A stretch of 64,000 nucleotides of DNA from Erigeron canadensis (lineage: Eukaryota > Streptophyta > Magnoliopsida > Asterales > Asteraceae). The notes under the pieces were generated by a model. That model saw only the letters and a list, made by a program, of their open reading frames with translations. It had not been told where the DNA came from and did no database searches. This document shows positions 59,139 to 64,000 of the stretch, piece after piece. Each line of letters opens with the position of its first letter. The stretch's first letter is position 1. The stretch spans positions 1,116,001-1,180,000 of the forward strand of contig NC_057766.1 in the NCBI RefSeq assembly GCF_010389155.1, written 5' to 3'. Position numbers and translations under genes: made by a program.

Positions 59139-60286
59139 TTTTCATCATCTATATTCATATTCTTACTAAAAAAAAGTTGCATTCGTTCATATCCATTTCT
59201 ACTTTATGAGACGGATAATAGATGTTTATTGGATATCTTTGAAACATTTTTATCAAAGAAAAAAATGACTTTGAAATGTGAATAAACCCCTACCAATCAA
59301 TACATATGTCGTTTGTATTCTTTAATTTTTGTTAATGAAGAAAGGAAAGGAAGAGGGAAGGGAACAAATCAACCCAATTTTGAAAGGAAACAATTTAAAT
59401 TGTAACTTACCTTCTTTTCCCTTCCATCTCATTTCCTTTCTACCTTTTTAAAATATCTTAAATAATACACCTTATAAAAAAATATTTCAATCTCTTATCT
59501 TTCTCCATTAAAAAAATCTTAAAAATGATGGTTTGTTTGTAGATGATACAATCATGAGTTGGTGGTTTTTCTCTGTTTATATGATCAAAATTCATGATCT
59601 ATTTTAAAATTTATACAAAAGGTCTATCACCCGGATATTGCCTAAGGAGACATTACGTATGTATATCATATGCGATGGTATGTAAAACGTGACATTAACC
59701 TTCCCATCACTGTAGTCTATATTATCACATCTCCGCCCATATCTATACTTTTAAGGTTCGTCGAACCTCTTAATCATAGATAACGCCTGAATATTATACA
59801 AATTGACAAAATCAATATTTATTTAAACAAAATAACACATAGAGCTACAATGTAAGTGATGAAATTATAACTGCAAAGTATATGATGTAGGCTTTATATG
59901 ATGTAGGCATATAAACAAGTTCTCACAACTAAAACAATATCCAAACTACATTACTAGCTAAGGTTTTGTTTTTAAAAAGCTTGAATTTGTTTAGGAAAAA
60001 CCGTGTTTTGTATTAATTGACAAAAATACATGCTAAAAATATTTGAACGGTTTTTTTCAGCAGGTTGTACTAAAAAACGACACTAGTTAAATTAGTCAAT
60101 GTTATTTAAGAAGAAAAAAATTAAGCTAGTCAATTAATCAACCAAATGATTCAACGGATTGGTTTTTAACTTTTAAGACATTGATTTGGAATCAGTGACG
60201 GAACTTGAAATTTTTTTAAAGGGGTCAAAATCATTTGATCTTTATACGTTACGCATAACATAGTAAACATATACTTTTAACTCTAC
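59139..60286. other. Non-coding DNA with TE relics
   Basis: An inverted pair GAAAGGAAAGGAAGAGGGAA / TTCCCTTCCATCTCATTTCC at about 59340-59445 suggests a MITE core. CAGTGACGGAACTTGAAATT at about 60195 resembles a decayed hAT end. No gene. Confidence 0.4.
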
Positions 60287-60782
60287 TTATATATAGGGTA
60301 AAGTTATTTTGAGAACCTTTTTTTTTTTGCGAGAACCTTTGAAAACTTTTCAAATCAAGCTCAACCGGTGATTATTTTTTACATGAAAATTGTTTTTTTG
60401 AATAACTTATGTGTAATTTTGAAGTTTGTAATTGTGTGGAGCATGGATTATCATCCGTTATACAATTATGTGGAGATTTGGATTCTTGATCACATGAGCA
60501 CGAATATTGCTATGATCACATGTATGCAAGTCGATCATATGTAATCATAGCAATATTCGTGCACATGTGATCAAGAATCCAAATCTTCACATAATTGTAT
60601 AATGGATGATAATCCATGCCTCCACACAATTATAAACTTCAAAATTACACATAAGTTATTCAGAAAACAATCAAAAAACAATTTTCATGTAAATAATAAT
60701 CATCGGTTGGGTTTGATTTGAAAAATTCTCAAAGGTTCTCGCAAAAAAAAAGGTTTTCAAAATAACTTTTCACTTATATATA
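60287..60782. mobile_element. Foldback MITE: 480-bp near-perfect inverted repeat
   Basis: Element 60296-60773 starts GGGTAAAGTTATTTTGAGAA; its other end read backwards is GTGAAAAGTTATTTTGAAAA. Almost the full length is two arms of about 225 bp around a centre at about 60525-60535; shared words include ATTGCTATGATCACATG-like and TTGATCACATG. A possible 9-bp target duplication TTATATATA flanks it (60287-60295 and 60774-60782), suggesting a Mutator-type origin, although AT-rich flanks weaken this. Confidence 0.8.
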
Positions 60783-61383
60783 TACATAAATAAATTATAT
60801 AATAAGCTAGTTAAGTGGAGTATATTTCTTATAAGTGATGCTAAAATTATATATATATATATATATACTTGCTGTATAATCTGTAATATATAGTTGTTTA
60901 GTTTAGAAAAAAATAAGTAAATAGTAAAAAGAAGTATGAGAAAAGCTATCAATTAAGTTAAAAAAGGAGGCTAAAGGAGTTGAACCTCCGCCAAAAACAA
61001 AAAGAAGAAATTATCTCAAAAGCCTTGACTATCTAAGCCAACTACAACTTTGTTATTTTTTTTTCAAGTCTGTTATATACATGACTAATATATTGCATTT
61101 TGGAGGGGCAGGAACCCCTCTTGCCCAATGAAGTTATGTCCTTGTTTGGTATGTATGATAAAGGTTGTAATCGAGTTGAGTAAGAACGTATGATTAGGGT
61201 TGTAATCGAGTCCAGTCGAGACAATACATACATTTTTAAGCCCAAACTCGACTCGATTAGAGAATGTATTAATAGGCTTAATTATTTTGGGCTCGGCTTG
61301 ATAATTTTTATCTCTGACTTGTTAGCTTATGTTTAGCTTGCCACTCTATTCGACTCGATATTATTTGATAATACTATAATCAT
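60783..61383. other. Non-coding DNA
   Basis: Contains an (AT)n tract at about 60849-60867 and repeated TCGAGT-rich words near 61160-61260. No gene. Confidence 0.4.
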
Positions 61384-62494
61384 GTTGAAATCAGGGGCGG
61401 ATCTACCATACAAGAAGGTAGGTCCTAGGACCTACCTAAGTTCCGAAAAAAGTTTAGAGACTATGAGAATTTTTTCGAGGACCTACGTATAAATTTGGTT
61501 AGGACCTACCTTAACATCCCATTCTTGTACGTGGAATAACATTTAGGCCGGTGGAAAGATTGAAAGAAAAAAATTCCGGCGAGTGTCCACCGTAAATGGA
61601 AGAAAAGAATTTAGGGAAGAAGATGAGCATTTAATGCTCTATCAGTCTATCTTATCTTATGCAATTTTTTGGTTTGGCCCCTAGACTATATAAACTCTTC
61701 CAAATGAATAAATACTTGTTTTTATGAATTACTTTTTAACCCCTAAATTTATAAAGTTTTATAATATATGCATTCAGATTTGAAGGCATGAAACAAATTT
61801 AAAACAATGCTTATACAATTTCATTATGGTTTTATGTAAATTTCTATTTTTTTTCATACGTACGTATAAATTATGTGTGTTGTGTTCAAGTTATGTGCAA
61901 GTTATCTAATGATTTCTATAATATTAAAGACAATTATTCCCTCTATCCCATATTAAATGTTTAGTTTTGACTTCTGATTTAAATTTTGACCGTGAAAATA
62001 TTTGTCTATATCATATAACACTTCATATAAATTATATGGACGGATTGAGTTTTCAATATAATTTTCATTGATATAACTTTCGTCAACTATTATATAACAC
62101 AAAAAAAATATTTATGGTCAAAGTTGTATGTAGAAGACTTGACAAGTCAAAATTGGACATTTAATATAAGACGAGGGTACAAATTTGTATATATCCAAAA
62201 TATTTTTTTAAAGGTAATTGAGATTTTACATCGTTTAATGTATTATTTAATTCTTTGAATTAAAAATAAAGATAAAAGAAAATTTTTTCCTATATGTGTT
62301 TTATGAGCCCATTTTATATAAATGCATTATTAGCAATAATAAAACTACCCTTGCATCGAATCCATGTAATACATATGCATTTGTGACCCAGTAGATTGTT
62401 TTGACCCATTTCGTTTTTTTTTTTCTACCTCAACTAAGTCGTCAAGTAAAGGACCTACCTAACTCGGAATCCTGGATCCGCCACTGGTTGAAAT
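61384..62494. mobile_element. Non-autonomous hAT element with perfect 8-bp target duplication
   Basis: Element 61392-62486 (1095 bp). Ends CAGGGGCGGATCT and, on the other strand, CAGTGGCGGATCC. Target duplication GTTGAAAT at 61384-61391 and 62487-62494. Just inside each end is GGTAGGTCC or its complement (left: GGTCCTAGGACC palindrome). No transposase is encoded, so it needs a partner. A Stowaway-like MITE sits inside it. Confidence 0.92.
61937..62178. mobile_element. Stowaway-like MITE nested in the hAT element
   Basis: Inverted ends CCCTCTATCCCATATTAAAT and ATTTAATATAAGACGAGGG, close to the common plant Stowaway/Mariner-like ends, with TA on both sides. About 240 bp, no coding capacity. 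It must have arrived after the hAT element or been carried by it. Confidence 0.75.
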
Positions 62495-63150
62495 GCATAT
62501 ATACGTTAGGTGAAGTTGTAAAATTGGATAAGACTCGCGACTTTGACAAGCATGGAAACTCGATACTTGAGCTCGAGTCGATTGTCTCTTCAGGCATCTT
62601 AAGCTCGAGTTCGACCGGATAAAAAAACAAATCAGATTTTTAATAATTCACAAACCAATCTCGAGTAATTTGCAACTTGTCTCGTTTAGTACACATCCCT
62701 ACATATATCATGCCTGGTTGTGTAACGGAAAAAGACACAATACGCTGTCGAAGAAAGAAAATTAGAAAACCGATAAATCACTTTATTTTATTTGGCTCTA
62801 AAATAAAAAGTATACTGTATATAATATAATAAACAAACAATATATATATAAGATCCGCATCTACATCTTCCATCTTGATCTCAAAGCCCAGCCCGTCCTT
62901 CCTGTGTATATTGATACTGATTTCATCATCATCACTCCAACAGTTGATAATAATAATTATAATTGGTTTAGTAACTTAAGATTTCTGCAACTCATTGATT
63001 TTATATATATATATAAAAATTATATATAAGTTTGAGAGAGATTGGAATGATAGATATATATAATGGCATATAACTTATATGTACAAGTATTCTGTTATTC
63101 ATTTTTGTTGATATTTACAAGTATTCATTGTATCATCAGTGACAAAAACA
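62495..63150. promoter_or_regulatory. Upstream region of the gene at 63151
   Basis: Contains TATA-rich runs at about 62999-63016 and 63052-63060, either of which could be a TATA box, and short CT-rich words. No other gene is seen. Confidence 0.35.
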
Positions 63151-63214
63151 ATGATTTGTCACAACAACAACAACAACCTATTACTCCTATTAATCGCGAT
63201 CTTTATCGTACCAG
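63151..63214 (+). CDS. First exon of a secreted protein gene (partial)
   Basis: The ATG opens MICHNNNNNLLLLLIAIFIV, P and then a GTAATC donor at 63215. The peptide has the look of a signal peptide: short polar start, five Asn, then a hydrophobic core. A first exon that ends just after the signal sequence is common in plant cell-wall and GPI-anchored protein genes. The rest lies beyond 64000 or in later sequence I could not identify, so the product is unknown. Confidence 0.45.
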
Positions 63215-64000
63215 GTAATCATTATTTATCGTTACCATTTCGAGAGTTAATTTCTTTTAATCTTAATTTTTATGCATTTATTTATCCCTAATTAATAACG
63301 ATTGATGATGATTTTATTATTTGTAATTTTCATGTAACTTATAATTTGATGGATCTTTATTGTATATGTATTAGTACTATTAGTTTAGTAGTCAGGAGGA
63401 GTTGATCTATTTCGACATATCGATTTGGTTCCTTGTTGTTTTTTAATGATAAATGGGCTAAATTTTACTATCTAAGAAGAAAATAATCTAGCTTGTATGA
63501 CCTTTTTTTTTGGTATGTTGCAACAATGTGTAAGACATTGATAATTGTTGAATTGTTTAGACAATTTTCTAAACTTTTCGGTTTCACCCGAGCTTATGGC
63601 TAAACCAGGACCCGAATTTGCTTAAAAAGTTTAAACCTTTAGGAGTTAGAGATAAGGCATCACAACGATGTTTGTTAATTCAAGATAGTTTCTTGCTGCT
63701 ATAGGTGCATCGGTTAAGCGGATTTTAATTTTGTTGTAGCTTTTTGGATTATTAGGAAATTTCTTACTTGCACAACTTAAATTCTTTATATTGAAGTAGT
63801 TATCTGTAGTGTACTCTTTTTTAGTTGCCTATAAAAGTGATGAAAAGAGCCTTGATGCAAAGCAAAACTGCATCCCTAACTTTAAGCTGAACATGAATTT
63901 ACACTTTTGCTGACTTGTTTATTTCTTGTTACAAAGTACAAAATTTCGACTTCCCTCCTTTTCGTTTCTCCATTCATGCTTTATAATTCTTTTCTTGTAC
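63215..64000. other. Probable intron of the partial gene
   Basis: AT/T-rich DNA with no further exon that I can support. Confidence 0.35.

Noticed and set aside
1..64000. CRISPR arrays, prophage, operons or riboswitches
   Set aside because: The window is plant nuclear DNA; no repeat array with regular spacers or bacterial gene arrangement is present.

Overview
The window is AT-rich nuclear DNA of a flowering plant. Genes have GT-AG introns and plant-type products: an NLR resistance protein, a SWIM zinc-finger protein, a DC1 protein, a CYP706-type P450, a BAHD acyltransferase and a SOL1-like carboxypeptidase. The NLR is of the RGC2/Dm3 type known from lettuce, so an Asteraceae genome is the best guess (inference). 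Most of the DNA between genes is transposon-derived: hAT elements, Helitrons, MITEs and SINEs.

Layout. At 2.6-3.0 kb is a small membrane-protein ORF (-). At 4.2-7.8 kb is an intact five-exon SWIM/MULE-type zinc-finger gene (-). At 10.4-10.98 kb is a broken DC1 copy (+), and at 12.1-16.0 kb an intact NLR (-). At 17.5-20.1 kb are a SINE, two copies of one short first exon and an orphan piece of the NLR. At 21.3-24.6 kb is the 3' part of a SOL1-like carboxypeptidase (+). At 26.6-29.5 kb is a second NLR (-), a pseudogene. At 30.0-34.9 kb is a second SWIM gene (-), a pseudogene carrying a 2.3 kb insertion with a hAT transposase. At 38-43.2 kb are fragments of an RPA-like gene, a 2-oxoglutarate dioxygenase and an HSP70, ending at a Helitron-like terminus. 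At 45.0-47.1 kb is the intact DC1 gene (+), at 47.8-49.6 kb a P450 (-), and at 57.0-58.5 kb a BAHD acyltransferase (+). The first exon of a secreted protein starts at 63.15 kb (+). The stretches 49.7-56 kb and 58.8-62.5 kb are packed with non-autonomous transposons, two of them with perfect 8-bp target duplications.

The main story is an ancient local duplication of a three-gene block (NLR, SWIM gene, DC1 gene) in which each gene has kept one working copy and lost the other. SWIM and NLR survive in the left block and DC1 in the right one. The surviving NLR has also grown by a recent internal duplication of a 568-bp LRR-coding unit. The second point of interest is the chimeric fragment zone at 38-43.2 kb, which looks like gene capture by a Helitron. 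No CRISPR, operon or prokaryotic system is present. I see no convincing metabolic gene cluster linking the P450 and the BAHD gene.
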